From contig JAIOHM010000095.1 in the NCBI GenBank assembly GCA_019912965.1, forward strand, positions 1 through 53,070: a DNA stretch of 53,070 nucleotides. Direction: 5' to 3'. Under the pieces are notes generated by a model. That model did no database searches. It saw only the letters and a program-made list of their open reading frames with translations, and was not told where the DNA came from. Made by a program: the position numbers and the translations under genes. Origin of the DNA: Anaerolineae bacterium (GTDB taxonomy: Bacteria > Chloroflexota > Anaerolineae > Aggregatilineales > Phototrophicaceae). This document shows, piece by piece, positions 1 to 8,198 of the stretch; position 1 is the first letter of the stretch; the number at the start of each line of letters is the position of its first letter.

Positions 1-44
1 TTGCGAAATTTGCGAATCATCGCACACAAGCGGTCAGACTCCCT

Positions 45-127
45 CCCTGCGTGCGGGGAGGGTTGGGGTGGGGTAAACCTAAGCACTTTCCCGTATTTTC
101 TGGCAACTGGTAACTGGCAACTGGTAG
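45..127 (+). repeat. Dispersed intergenic repeat, copy 1
   Basis: This stretch upstream of recJ carries a G/C-rich hairpin (CCCTCCC, loop TGCGTGC, GGGGAGGG, about 48-69). A G-rich run follows, then TTTTCTGG and an alternating CAACTGGTAACTGG array ending just before the gene. The same series of blocks is visible in reverse orientation around 24470-24557, and the CAACTGG/TTTTCTGG part appears again at 24637-24677. It therefore belongs to a repeat family in intergenic DNA. No coding function is visible. Confidence 0.6.
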
Positions 128-134
128 CTCCACC

Positions 135-2399
135 ATGAAAACTTGGCTCGACCCCCTCCCCACCTACGTGCCCGACGCGCTAAAACAAGCCGTCGGTGGG
201 CATCCCGTCGTCGCCGAACGCCTCATGCGGCAGGGGTTTGAAACACCGGAAGCCGCCCGCCGCTTTCTTTCACCCGAAGCCTATACACCCGCCCCGCCTG
301 ATGAGCTACCCGATATAGAACAGGCCGTCGCCCGCCTGCGGAAAGCCATCCAAAACCGCGAAACCATCCTCGTTTGGGGTGATTTTGATGTTGATGGGCA
401 AACCTCTACCGCCCTCTTGGTTTCCGCCCTGCGTGACCTCGGCGCGAAAGTGACCCATCACATCCCCAACCGCTTCAGCGAAGGGCATGGTGTCCATTTA
501 CCTACCCTCAAAACCCTGCTTGATGGTGGCATCGACCTGCTGCTCACCTGCGATACTGGCATCACCGCCCATCCCGCCGTAGAATATGCTCACTCACGCT
601 TTGTCGATGTGTTGATTACCGATCATCACGCCCTGCCGGAAACCCTGCCCAAAGCCGAAGCCGTCATCAACCCCATGCGCCTGCCAGCGGGTCATCCCTT
701 GCGTGAACTCCCCGGCGTCGGCACAGCTTATCAACTCGTCCGCGCCCTCTACGGCACAAAATCCAGCGATCACCTGCTCGATCTCGTCGCTGTCGGCATC
801 GTGGCGGATGTGATGGTACAGGTCGATGACACTCGTTATTGGTTGCAGCGCGGCCTCGAAATCCTGCGGAACAATCCCCGCCCCGGCCTGCTTGCCATCC
901 TCGAACGTGCCGAAATCACCCCGGTTGATCTGACCGAAAGTGACATCGGCTTCGGCCTCGCCCCGCGCCTGAACGCCCTCGGTCGCCTCGCGGATGCCAA
1001 CCCCGCCGTCGAACTGCTCACTACAGCCGATAAAGCCGTCATCACCGAGCGCGTCAACGAGTTAGAAGGGCTGAATCAAAAACGCCGCTTCCTCACCCGT
1101 CAGGTCTATGAAGCCGCCCAGCAAAAAATTAAAGATGACCCCGCCCTGTTGAAATACGCTGCGCTGGTGGTTTCTGGCGTGGGCTGGCATACGGGCGTGG
1201 TCGGCATCGTCGCCAGCCGCTTGGTCGAGGATTACGCCTGCCCGGTCATCGTGTTATCCGAAAATGATGGTCTGGTGAATGGCTCGGCGCGTTCCGTCGC
1301 GGGCTGCAACATCATCGAAGTCATCCGGTCGCAGTCGGCCTTGCTCAAAACCTACGGCGGTCATAGCATGGCCGCTGGCCTAAGCCTCTTTGCCGAAAAT
1401 CTCTTTGAATTCCGGCGTGGCGTCTCCGGCGTCGTCCGCGAATCGCTCGGTACAGCCGAAGTTCAGCCCCAGCTACCCATTGATGCTTACTTGCCCCTCT
1501 CCCAAATCGACCTTCCCTTTGCCGAAGACATCGCCCGCCTCGCCCCCTTCGGCAACGGCAACCCACCGCTGGCTTTAGCAACGCGAAATGTGCATGTCAA
1601 AAGCCGCCGCACGTTGGGCAGTCGTGGCGATCATCTCGCCCTCAAAATTGCTGATGATACAGGGAACGAGCAGCGCGTCATCTGGTGGTTTGGCGATGTC
1701 GATTCCGTCCCCGAAGGCAAATTCGATCTCGCCTACACCGTCCGCCCCAATGTATTCGGCGGCAAGCGCGAAGCCCTGATCGAATGGTTAGACGCCCGCC
1801 CGGTCGAAGGTGGGGCAGTCGCGCTCGGTGCGGATGTTTCCACCTACACCATTCTGGATTACCGCCAGCACCCGAATCCGCAGGCCGTCCTGCCGGAAAT
1901 CCTGCAATCCCAAACCGATGTTCTCATCTGGCGCGATGCCCCGTCCCAATCAGGAAGTGTTGACCGTTATCACCTGCGCCCCGCCCAAACGCTGGTCGTC
2001 TGGTCGCCCCCGCCTGATCCGCTGGTGTGGCATTCGGCGCTCAACATCGTTCAGCCCGGAACGCTCGTTTTATTTGGCGAACGTCCCGCGTTGGATAATC
2101 CTCAAGCCCTGCTCACCCATCTCGCCGGAATGCTCAAATACGCTCTCCAGCACAAAGGTGGAACAGTCAGCGCCAGCGAACTTGCAGGCTTAACCGCCCA
2201 AACCGAGCAAACCATCCACATCTGTTTAAAGTGGATTACCAGCAATACCGAACTCACTGCCGAACCACTTTCCGAAGATATGTACCAACTCACGGCCAAT
2301 CCATCCCCGGCGAAAGATACCCGCTATGCCGACCGCCTCAAAACCTTGCTGAGCGAAACCGCAGCCTACCGCCACTATTGGCTCAAGCAGCAGTTTTAA
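135..2399 (+). CDS. recJ: Single-stranded-DNA-specific exonuclease RecJ
   Basis: Predicted 5'-3' single-strand DNA exonuclease of the DHH phosphoesterase family, used in recombination and mismatch repair in the cytoplasm. The N-terminal half shows the family motifs in order: DFDVDGQTS near residue 83, TDHHALPE near 163, NALGRLADA near 278, and the DHHA1 motif GGHSMAAGLSL near 409. The last ~200 residues are an extra, poorly conserved C-terminal domain, making the protein (754 aa) longer than the E. coli enzyme (577 aa). The gene stands alone: repeats lie before it and a clear terminator follows. The ATG at 135 lacks a strong ribosome-binding site but agrees with the start of the conserved region. 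It shows no functional link to the sulfur and hydrogenase genes that follow. Confidence 0.9.
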   Translation: MKTWLDPLPTYVPDALKQAVGGHPVVAERLMRQGFETPEAARRFLSPEAYTPAPPDELPDIEQAVARLRKAIQNRETILVWGDFDVDGQTSTALLVSALRDLGAKVTHHIPNRFSEGHGVHLPTLKTLLDGGIDLLLTCDTGITAHPAVEYAHSRFVDVLITDHHALPETLPKAEAVINPMRLPAGHPLRELPGVGTAYQLVRALYGTKSSDHLLDLVAVGIVADVMVQVDDTRYWLQRGLEILRNNPRPGLLAILERAEITPVDLTESDIGFGLAPRLNALGRLADANPAVELLTTADKAVITERVNELEGLNQKRRFLTRQVYEAAQQKIKDDPALLKYAALVVSGVGWHTGVVGIVASRLVEDYACPVIVLSENDGLVNGSARSVAGCNIIEVIRSQSALLKTYGGHSMAAGLSLFAENLFEFRRGVSGVVRESLGTAEVQPQLPIDAYLPLSQIDLPFAEDIARLAPFGNGNPPLALATRNVHVKSRRTLGSRGDHLALKIADDTGNEQRVIWWFGDVDSVPEGKFDLAYTVRPNVFGGKREALIEWLDARPVEGGAVALGADVSTYTILDYRQHPNPQAVLPEILQSQTDVLIWRDAPSQSGSVDRYHLRPAQTLVVWSPPPDPLVWHSALNIVQPGTLVLFGERPALDNPQALLTHLAGMLKYALQHKGGTVSASELAGLTAQTEQTIHICLKWITSNTELTAEPLSEDMYQLTANPSPAKDTRYADRLKTLLSETAAYRHYWLKQQF

Positions 2400-2456
2400 T
2401 GAACATACAAGCCTGATTGCCTTTCATAGCAGACAACTTGCGAAGTCATCCTTTCT

Positions 2457-2496
2457 CACTCAACGGTGAAATTCTCTTGAACCTTTGAGTGTTTTT
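2457..2496 (+). terminator. Rho-independent terminator after recJ
   Basis: CACTCAA (2457-2463) pairs with TTGAGTG (2485-2491) and is followed at once by five T residues (2492-2496). Extra pairing (GGT with ACC) is possible inside the loop. It lies 58 bases after the recJ stop and ends that unit. Confidence 0.7.
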
Positions 2497-2793
2497 GCAT
2501 TTCCCCTTTCTGCCCACTGCTAACGCTCACAATTTGAATTGCTTGTGACAAAATGCACTTGTACTACATGACGCAGGGTACTACCTGCATTACATTTGCC
2601 CGGTTAGCATATGAATGTAGGTATATGCGTTTATTCACATATAGAGGATGCACACGTTATTGTGCTTCTGATCGTTGAACACCAAGCGATATTTCTCACC
2701 CATTACCCTCCTTTGGCATTCAGCATATGCTTCCCATCTCTATTCAACGATTCAAGCACAGCCGATCCTCTTAATTTTTAAGAAGGTGAATAT
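2497..2793 (+). promoter_or_regulatory. Leader of the sulfur operon, candidate operator half-sites
   Basis: No gene is visible between the recJ terminator and the ArsR-type gene. Three imperfect symmetries stand out: GCAGG/CCTGC (2573-2588), GCATAT/ATATGC around 2607-2628, and ATGAAT/ATTCACAT around 2611-2640. ArsR-family repressors commonly bind such AT-rich dyads upstream of their own gene, so this is the expected place for autoregulation. AAGGTG just before 2794 is the ribosome-binding site. The operator assignment is an inference. Confidence 0.35.
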
Positions 2794-3132
2794 ATGATTT
2801 CGCAAACTCTTGCTCAAGAAATATCGCAGATGGAAGCTGATCTTTGTTCTGCATTCGCTGACCCAACGCGCATTCTGATTTTATACACGCTGGATGAAAA
2901 ACCCTGTAACGTGGGCGAATTGGCTGCTGAATTACAAATTCCGCAACCGTCTGTATCGCGTCATCTCAAGATTTTGAGGGATCGCGGCTTGGTTATCGGA
3001 AACCGGCAAGGAACGAACGTCCAGTACCATCTGGTCGACAAACGCCTGATTCAGGCGCTCGACATACTCAGGTCTTTGATGCGTGACCGAATTACCTATC
3101 GGGCTAGTCTAATCGAGCAGGTCGATACCTGA
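2794..3132 (+). CDS. ArsR-family winged-helix transcriptional regulator (copy 1)
   Basis: Small winged-helix repressor, 112 aa. The recognition segment QIPQPSVSRHLKILRDRGLV lies around residues 47-66 and the wing segment GTNVQYHL follows. Cysteines are at 18 and 38; they do not form the CxC or CVC metal site of classical ArsR/SmtB, so metal sensing is not supported. Thiol- or persulfide-based sensing is possible because every neighbour handles sulfur. It heads the operon to the triheme cytochrome, YeeE/YedE pair and PsrABC, with 42 bases to the next gene. It is clearly paralogous to the regulator at 11909-12268 (shared pattern CxALxDPxR near residue 18, and a C-terminal MRxMLRDR-like segment). 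AAGGTG supports the start. Confidence 0.85.
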   Translation: MISQTLAQEISQMEADLCSAFADPTRILILYTLDEKPCNVGELAAELQIPQPSVSRHLKILRDRGLVIGNRQGTNVQYHLVDKRLIQALDILRSLMRDRITYRASLIEQVDT

Positions 3133-3174
3133 TTGGTAATTTTGTCCGCATAGGCTTCTTTCGAGGAGAAATAT

Positions 3175-4065
3175 ATGCGACATAAAATGATATGGTCTCT
3201 TTTGATTTCCGGCTGTTTTCTGGTGATGGTCGGGGTGATTCTCTTGGTACCAGCGCCTCAAGCTGTGAAAGCGCATCCTGCTGTTGCTCAATGCGGTTCA
3301 CAAGCCTCGTCTTGCAAAAGCTGTCATGAAGTCCAGGCAGAAATGCCTGTCAATAACGACGGCACAGGTTGGCACGAATCCCATGCCTTTGGTGATTTTT
3401 GCATTTTCTGTCATGCAGGCAATGAACAGGCCACTGATGCGGTTGCTGCTCATACTGGTATGGTTCCACCCCTTTCCGATATTGAGTCCGCTTGCCAATT
3501 GTGCCATGCAGATGATCTGATGGAGCGGGCACAAGTTTATGCGACAATTCTGAATGTCGAACTTGGAAGTGGTGAAAGTACCCCTGTTCCAATTGTTCCC
3601 ACGAGTTTGCCTGCCAATAGTCCCGTGCAACCCACCCCGCAGTCACCCATTATAGAACCCACACCACAATCTTCGGTCAGCATCCCCGTCAACAATGAAA
3701 TCGTGGTTAACGATCCGAATGTTGTTGATTATGTGCAGCGCTATAACGAAATCGTACTTGGAGAACGCCCGGTTAATTGGGGCAATATAGCACTCGTTGG
3801 GTTGATTGGTTTGGTCGTTGTCGGTGGGGGCGGTTTTGTCATTTTTAATGAACTGCGGCTGAGACTGCCATCCAGTGAAATGAGGACGGTAGAAGGGGCA
3901 TACGAAACCGAGATCGTGGAAATGCTGCCTGCGATAGCCCGACTGAAATCCCAAACACGAAGAGCCTTGAAGAATCTCCTGAACAATCCTGGGAAAACCG
4001 ATAAAGTGCTAAATCTCATCAACACACTTGCGTCAGATGACGAGTCTGAGGAACGTAAACCATGA
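3175..4065 (+). CDS. Membrane-anchored triheme c-type cytochrome
   Basis: Predicted extracytoplasmic electron carrier, 296 aa. An N-terminal hydrophobic segment (residues ~5-27) acts as signal or anchor. Three CxxCH heme sites follow (CKSCH, CIFCH, CQLCH, roughly residues 47-118), with extra histidines that could serve as distal ligands. A Thr/Pro-rich linker covers about 140-165. A second membrane helix lies near 203-223, and a charged, probably cytoplasmic tail of ~70 residues ends the protein. The family was not identified; NapC/NrfH-type assignment is not supported because only three sites are present. Its stop overlaps the next start (ATGA at 4062-4065), so it is translationally coupled to the YeeE/YedE pair. 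It may pass electrons to or from the PsrABC complex. Confidence 0.75.
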   Translation: MRHKMIWSLLISGCFLVMVGVILLVPAPQAVKAHPAVAQCGSQASSCKSCHEVQAEMPVNNDGTGWHESHAFGDFCIFCHAGNEQATDAVAAHTGMVPPLSDIESACQLCHADDLMERAQVYATILNVELGSGESTPVPIVPTSLPANSPVQPTPQSPIIEPTPQSSVSIPVNNEIVVNDPNVVDYVQRYNEIVLGERPVNWGNIALVGLIGLVVVGGGGFVIFNELRLRLPSSEMRTVEGAYETEIVEMLPAIARLKSQTRRALKNLLNNPGKTDKVLNLINTLASDDESEERKP

Positions 4066-4607
4066 AGCAAATCATAAACTACATTCGCAAGGACGAGTGG
4101 TCACCTTATATTGCCGGAATTCTACTGGGTGTTGTCGGTGTGCTGGCTGTTTGGTTAAGCAACAGCTTGCTCGGTGCATCGGGGGCTTTTGAGAACATTG
4201 CTGGTCTCATCGGCAAAATGGTTGCCCCGGATTTATTCGACAATGTGTATTTCAACTTCATCATGCCGCCCGAAATCACATGGAGTGTGGTACTGCTCAT
4301 TGGTATTTTCTTCGGCGGTATGCTCGGTGCAGCCACCAGCGGTACGCTCAAATGGGGTAAAAAAGATGCCGCTAACAGCGATGAACAATGGAAAAGTGTC
4401 TTTGGGGCGCAGACTTGGAAACGCTGGTCACTCGCCTTCGTAGGGGCAATCATCCTTGAATATGCTGCTGGTATCGCTGGTGGATGCACCAGCGGTTTGG
4501 CGATTTCGGGGGGGATGCTGTTGGCTCCCTCAGCTTTCCTGTTCATCGCGGGAATGTTCGCTTCCGGCATTGTCACCGCGCTGATTATCTATCGTCGGAG
4601 ATATTAA
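4062..4607 (+). CDS. YeeE/YedE family sulfur-compound transporter, half-size subunit A
   Basis: Integral membrane protein of the YeeE/YedE (sulf_transp) family, 181 aa. Full-length family members such as the thiosulfate importer TsuA are about twice this size, so this is one half of a split transporter. Several hydrophobic helices are visible (about 17-36, 75-93, 121-145, 150-175). The signature GGCTSGLAISGG near residue 145 carries the cysteine that in the family relays thiosulfate through the pore. It overlaps the cytochrome gene by four bases and is one base from its partner at 4609. Known family members import thiosulfate or move sulfur-containing ions; the substrate here is inferred from the adjacent PsrABC-like reductase. 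Confidence 0.85.
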   Translation: MKQIINYIRKDEWSPYIAGILLGVVGVLAVWLSNSLLGASGAFENIAGLIGKMVAPDLFDNVYFNFIMPPEITWSVVLLIGIFFGGMLGAATSGTLKWGKKDAANSDEQWKSVFGAQTWKRWSLAFVGAIILEYAAGIAGGCTSGLAISGGMLLAPSAFLFIAGMFASGIVTALIIYRRRY

Positions 4608-4608
4608 A

Positions 4609-5163
4609 ATGAATACCTATGTGATTGCCTTGATCTTAGGCGTTTTCTTCGGTTTTTCACTGAACAAAGCCGGACTGACCAAATACCACAAAATCGTCAA
4701 CGTTTTCCGCTTCACCGATATGGCCGTGCTCAAGTTCATGATGACCGCCCTGATTGTTTCTATGAGTGGTCTGTACATCCTGCGTGGGTTAGGGCTGGTC
4801 ACTTTCCCCAATGTTCCTGCCACTTATGTGGTCGGAAATATTATCGGTGGCCTGATTTTTGGTGTAGGCATGGCACTTAGCGGTTATTGCCCCGGCACCT
4901 GTGCTGCTGGCAGTGGCGAAGGAAAGCTGGACTATCTAATCCCCGGCTTGCTGGGCTTTCTTGTTGGTGCGGTGATCTATGGTCTGACCTACCAGCATAT
5001 TTTCCCGGTCATTTCCGCTATCGCTAATATCGGCAATATCGTACTCCCTGATGTATGGAATCTCAGTCCTTTCCTGACGGTTCTCTTTTTTGCGCTGCTC
5101 TCCGTATTCCTGTTTTATCTCATTGATCGTGCAGGGTTGCAACGCAGGAACAAAGAAGGATAG
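4609..5163 (+). CDS. YeeE/YedE family sulfur-compound transporter, half-size subunit B
   Basis: Second half-size YeeE/YedE protein, 184 aa, probably pairing with the product of 4062-4607 to form one channel. The signature is ALSGYCPGTCAAGSGEGK near residue 90, with two cysteines in the conserved loop. The N-terminus (FGFSLNKAGLTKYHKI) is typical of the YedE half that follows a YeeE half. Hydrophobic segments cover most of the rest. Only one base separates it from the previous stop, and 56 bases follow before the molybdoenzyme gene. Split YeeE/YedE pairs are often found with rhodanese and ArsR genes, which fits this window. Substrate (thiosulfate, sulfide or polysulfide) cannot be told from sequence. 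Confidence 0.85.
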   Translation: MNTYVIALILGVFFGFSLNKAGLTKYHKIVNVFRFTDMAVLKFMMTALIVSMSGLYILRGLGLVTFPNVPATYVVGNIIGGLIFGVGMALSGYCPGTCAAGSGEGKLDYLIPGLLGFLVGAVIYGLTYQHIFPVISAIANIGNIVLPDVWNLSPFLTVLFFALLSVFLFYLIDRAGLQRRNKEG

Positions 5164-5219
5164 CCAGTTTTCAATAGTTGACGTGTTTCAATTGTGAGCC
5201 ATGAAGACTGGAGACTCTT

Positions 5220-7394
5220 ATGATAAACAACTTATCAAGACGTGATTTTCTCAAAATAAGCGCAACCACTGCCGGAGCCTTTGCCGTTGGGCAGTTGATT
5301 CCACCAATGGTAGCGCAGGCTGCTCAAGAAGCAGGTTTGTTAAATGTTTCGGGCGATGGCTACATCCCCAGCATGTGCGAGATGTGTGTTTGGCGCTGTG
5401 GTCTGATCGCCAAAGTCAAAAATGGTCGTGTCGTCAAGTTGGATGGCAATCCCGACCATCCACATTCCAGAGGCCATCTGTGTGTGCGCGGTCAATCGGG
5501 GTTGATGAACACCTATGATCCTGATCGTGTTCTGACGCCACTTATCCGGGTAGGAAAACGTGGGGAAGGGCGGTTCCGCAAAGCCTCGTGGGAAGAGGCG
5601 CTGGATTTGACGGCCAGCAAAATGCTGGAAATCAAAAACACCTATGGGCCGGAGGCGATGGTCTTTTCATCAACGCATAACCTGAGCCAGGTACAGTTTG
5701 AAAACCTGCTCTATGCTTACGGTTCACCCAACTATGGCACACAGCGCAGTCTGTGCTTCAATGCCATGATTGTCGCCAATCTGATGACCTACGGCATGGA
5801 AGAACCCGGACGCATCTATGATGACAAACTCCAATACATCATCCTGACAGGACGTAACTTAATGGAGGCTGTCTCGACCTCCGAAACGGGTGATTTGAGC
5901 GATGCCATCCAGCGCGGCGTTAAGGTTATTTACCTTGATCCACGCTTCACCAAAACCGCCGCTAAGGCGACCGAATGGCTGCCGATCAAGCCCGGAACGG
6001 ATTTGGCCTTTCATCTGGCACTCTTAAACGTCATCATCGGCGAAGAACTCTACGATCATTCCTTCGTAGAAAATTACACAGTCGGATTTGACCAATTGGT
6101 GCAGGAAGTTCAGGCCTATACGCCCGAATGGGCCGCGCCTCTTACCGAAATTTCCGCTGAGACCATCCGGCGTATCGCGCAGGAATTCGCCGCTGCTGCC
6201 CCACATGCACTGGCTCACAATGGCTGGCGAACATCCAATTTTGTCAACTCATTTCAGACCCAACGTGCCATTACTATTCTGAATGCCCTTGTTGGTAATT
6301 GGAATGTTACGCTGAAAGCCTCTGGCGGTGAATCAAGTGGTGCTTTAGGAAAACCGCCTCAGCCAGCTTATCCGCGTGTCTCGGCCTTGCGGCTGGATGG
6401 TGTTCCAAACAAGTATCCGGTTGTGCCGCTTAAAATTGGTGTCTTTCAGGAACTGCGTGACAACATCATCACAGGGCAACCTTATCAGGCACATGGATGG
6501 TTCATCGCCCGCCAGAATCCGGTGATGTCTTTGCCGGATCGTACCAAAACCTTACAGGCATTCGAGAAAATGGACTTCATCGCCACAGTAGACATCTTCT
6601 TGAACGATACTGCCTGGTTCTCGGATGTGGTGCTTCCTGAAGCTTCTTATCTGGAACGGTATGATCCAGTTGTGCCTTTAGGCGACAAAATATTCCTGCG
6701 TCAGCCTGTAATCGAACCACAAGGGGATGCTAAATCCGCATTGTGGATTTACAAGCAGTTGGGCGAGCGTCTTGGACTGGGCGATTACTTCCAGTACAAA
6801 GATGAGGAAGATTACATCCGCCAGCAGTTGGCTCCGCTCGATGTTCGTCTGGAAGATATAAAAGCCAAAGGTTATGTAGAACTTCCCGCTGCGGAAGAAG
6901 CACCCAGTTATACCTGGAATACGCCCAGCGGCAAAATTGAATTGTACTCGGATACACTGGCAAAAGTTGGTTTCCCTGGTATTCCTGTCTGGGAAGAACC
7001 GCCTCAACCGCCGACGGGGCAATTCTATTTGCTGACCGGCAAAGTAGCGCAGTCTACCCAGTTTGCCACCCAAAACAACCAGCTTTTGCACAAGTATTCA
7101 GATGAACCCGGCCTGTGGATGAATATCGATGTGGCGTCAGATCGAGGGCTTGAGGATGGTGATTGGGTAGAGGTGGTTAGTGAAGTGGGGAAAGTTCACA
7201 TTCGTCTGAAGGCGACCCCTGCCATTCGACCCGATTGTGTTTATTTGACACCGGGTTATGGTCATCTGTCAAAGGGTTTGACTACAGCCTTTGGGGTTGG
7301 TGCAAGTGACTCGGTCTTACATGTAACCTATACCGATCCAGCCAGTGGTGGTCAGGCACTCAGTCAGACATTTGTAACCGTGAGAAAGGTGTAA
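5220..7394 (+). CDS. PsrA/PhsA-like molybdopterin oxidoreductase, catalytic subunit
   Basis: Catalytic subunit of a membrane-associated molybdoenzyme of the DMSO-reductase family, 724 aa, resembling polysulfide or thiosulfate reductase. A twin-arginine signal (SRRDFLK at 6-12, then a hydrophobic stretch to ~30) sends the folded enzyme out of the cytoplasm. Cysteines 53, 56, 60 and 88 bind the N-terminal [4Fe-4S] cluster. Cys179 in the segment QRSLCFNA is the likely Mo ligand, as in PsrA/PhsA. The C-terminal domain closes the cofactor site. GGAG at 5210 supports the start. It is followed four bases later by the iron-sulfur subunit and then an NrfD-type anchor, the classic A-B-C order. Tetrathionate or arsenate reduction cannot be excluded, but the YeeE/YedE neighbours favour a sulfur substrate. 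Confidence 0.88.
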   Translation: MINNLSRRDFLKISATTAGAFAVGQLIPPMVAQAAQEAGLLNVSGDGYIPSMCEMCVWRCGLIAKVKNGRVVKLDGNPDHPHSRGHLCVRGQSGLMNTYDPDRVLTPLIRVGKRGEGRFRKASWEEALDLTASKMLEIKNTYGPEAMVFSSTHNLSQVQFENLLYAYGSPNYGTQRSLCFNAMIVANLMTYGMEEPGRIYDDKLQYIILTGRNLMEAVSTSETGDLSDAIQRGVKVIYLDPRFTKTAAKATEWLPIKPGTDLAFHLALLNVIIGEELYDHSFVENYTVGFDQLVQEVQAYTPEWAAPLTEISAETIRRIAQEFAAAAPHALAHNGWRTSNFVNSFQTQRAITILNALVGNWNVTLKASGGESSGALGKPPQPAYPRVSALRLDGVPNKYPVVPLKIGVFQELRDNIITGQPYQAHGWFIARQNPVMSLPDRTKTLQAFEKMDFIATVDIFLNDTAWFSDVVLPEASYLERYDPVVPLGDKIFLRQPVIEPQGDAKSALWIYKQLGERLGLGDYFQYKDEEDYIRQQLAPLDVRLEDIKAKGYVELPAAEEAPSYTWNTPSGKIELYSDTLAKVGFPGIPVWEEPPQPPTGQFYLLTGKVAQSTQFATQNNQLLHKYSDEPGLWMNIDVASDRGLEDGDWVEVVSEVGKVHIRLKATPAIRPDCVYLTPGYGHLSKGLTTAFGVGASDSVLHVTYTDPASGGQALSQTFVTVRKV

Positions 7395-7398
7395 CCTC

Positions 7399-8196
7399 AT
7401 GACCGAACATTCCACTCCCCCTCGCTACGGTTTCCTGATTGATGTCTCATATTGTATTGATTGTCGTACCTGCATGGTAGCGTGCAGCGTTGAGAACAAT
7501 GTATCGATGGAAAGCACCCGTATCTGGATTAAGGAAACGGGCGTCACAGGCACTTTCCCTGATCTGAAGCGTTTTACAGCTCCCTATCACTGTATGCATT
7601 GCAAAGACCCATCGTGTGTTTCGGCTTGTACAGTAAGTGCATTGACGAGAAACGAAGAGGGAATTGTTGTCTACGATAGCGAAATCTGTATTGGCTGCCG
7701 TTATTGTATGTATGCCTGTCCTTTTGATGTTCCTAACTATGAATGGGATCAGCAGTTGCCGCTGGTTGTGAAGTGCGACATGTGTTTTGCACGGCTGAAT
7801 GAAGGACAGCAGCCTGCTTGTGCCGCAACCTGCCCGACAGGAGCGATCAAGTTTGGCAAGTACGAGGATATGTTGGCCGAAGCCCACCAGCGCATCAATG
7901 AACAACCAGACAAATATGTCCAACATGTTTATGGCGAAGAAGAAAATGGTGGCACAGCCACACTTTACATATCTCCAGTGCCGTTCGAAGAATTAGGTTT
8001 CCCGATTGCTGGAACGACATCACCCGCTTTCTCCAATCGGCTGGTCACTGAAGGCACACCGATGGTGGCAGGCATGATGCTGGTGGGATTGTCCGGTGCT
8101 TATCTGACGATCAAACACCTCAAGGAAGAAGCCGCAAAAGAACGGCTGGAAGCTGAAAAAGAGAAAGCCATTCAACCTGTGGCGGAAGAGAAATAA
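7399..8196 (+). CDS. PsrB-like four-cluster ferredoxin subunit with C-terminal membrane helix
   Basis: Electron-transfer subunit of the complex, 265 aa. Four [4Fe-4S] sets are visible: Cys19/22/25/29, Cys65/68/73/77, Cys97/100/103/107 and Cys126/129/141/145, the last two sets shared between clusters as in PsrB/DmsB/HybA. Unlike short PsrB proteins it has a tail of about 85 residues after the clusters, including one hydrophobic segment (about 218-238) and a charged Lys/Glu-rich end. This looks like an extra membrane anchor such as HybA and FdnH have. It has no signal peptide of its own and probably rides out with the twin-arginine-bearing catalytic subunit. It shuttles electrons between the Mo subunit and the NrfD protein that starts two bases after its stop. 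Confidence 0.88.
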   Translation: MTEHSTPPRYGFLIDVSYCIDCRTCMVACSVENNVSMESTRIWIKETGVTGTFPDLKRFTAPYHCMHCKDPSCVSACTVSALTRNEEGIVVYDSEICIGCRYCMYACPFDVPNYEWDQQLPLVVKCDMCFARLNEGQQPACAATCPTGAIKFGKYEDMLAEAHQRINEQPDKYVQHVYGEEENGGTATLYISPVPFEELGFPIAGTTSPAFSNRLVTEGTPMVAGMMLVGLSGAYLTIKHLKEEAAKERLEAEKEKAIQPVAEEK

Positions 8197-8198
8197 CC

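Noticed and set aside
1345..2299. Multiple long frames on both strands within recJ
   Set aside because: They are overlapping shadows of the G+C-rich recJ gene, without motifs or start signals.
2794..3132. Arsenic or metal resistance role for the ArsR-type regulators
   Set aside because: No CxC-type metal site and no arsenic or metal transport genes nearby.
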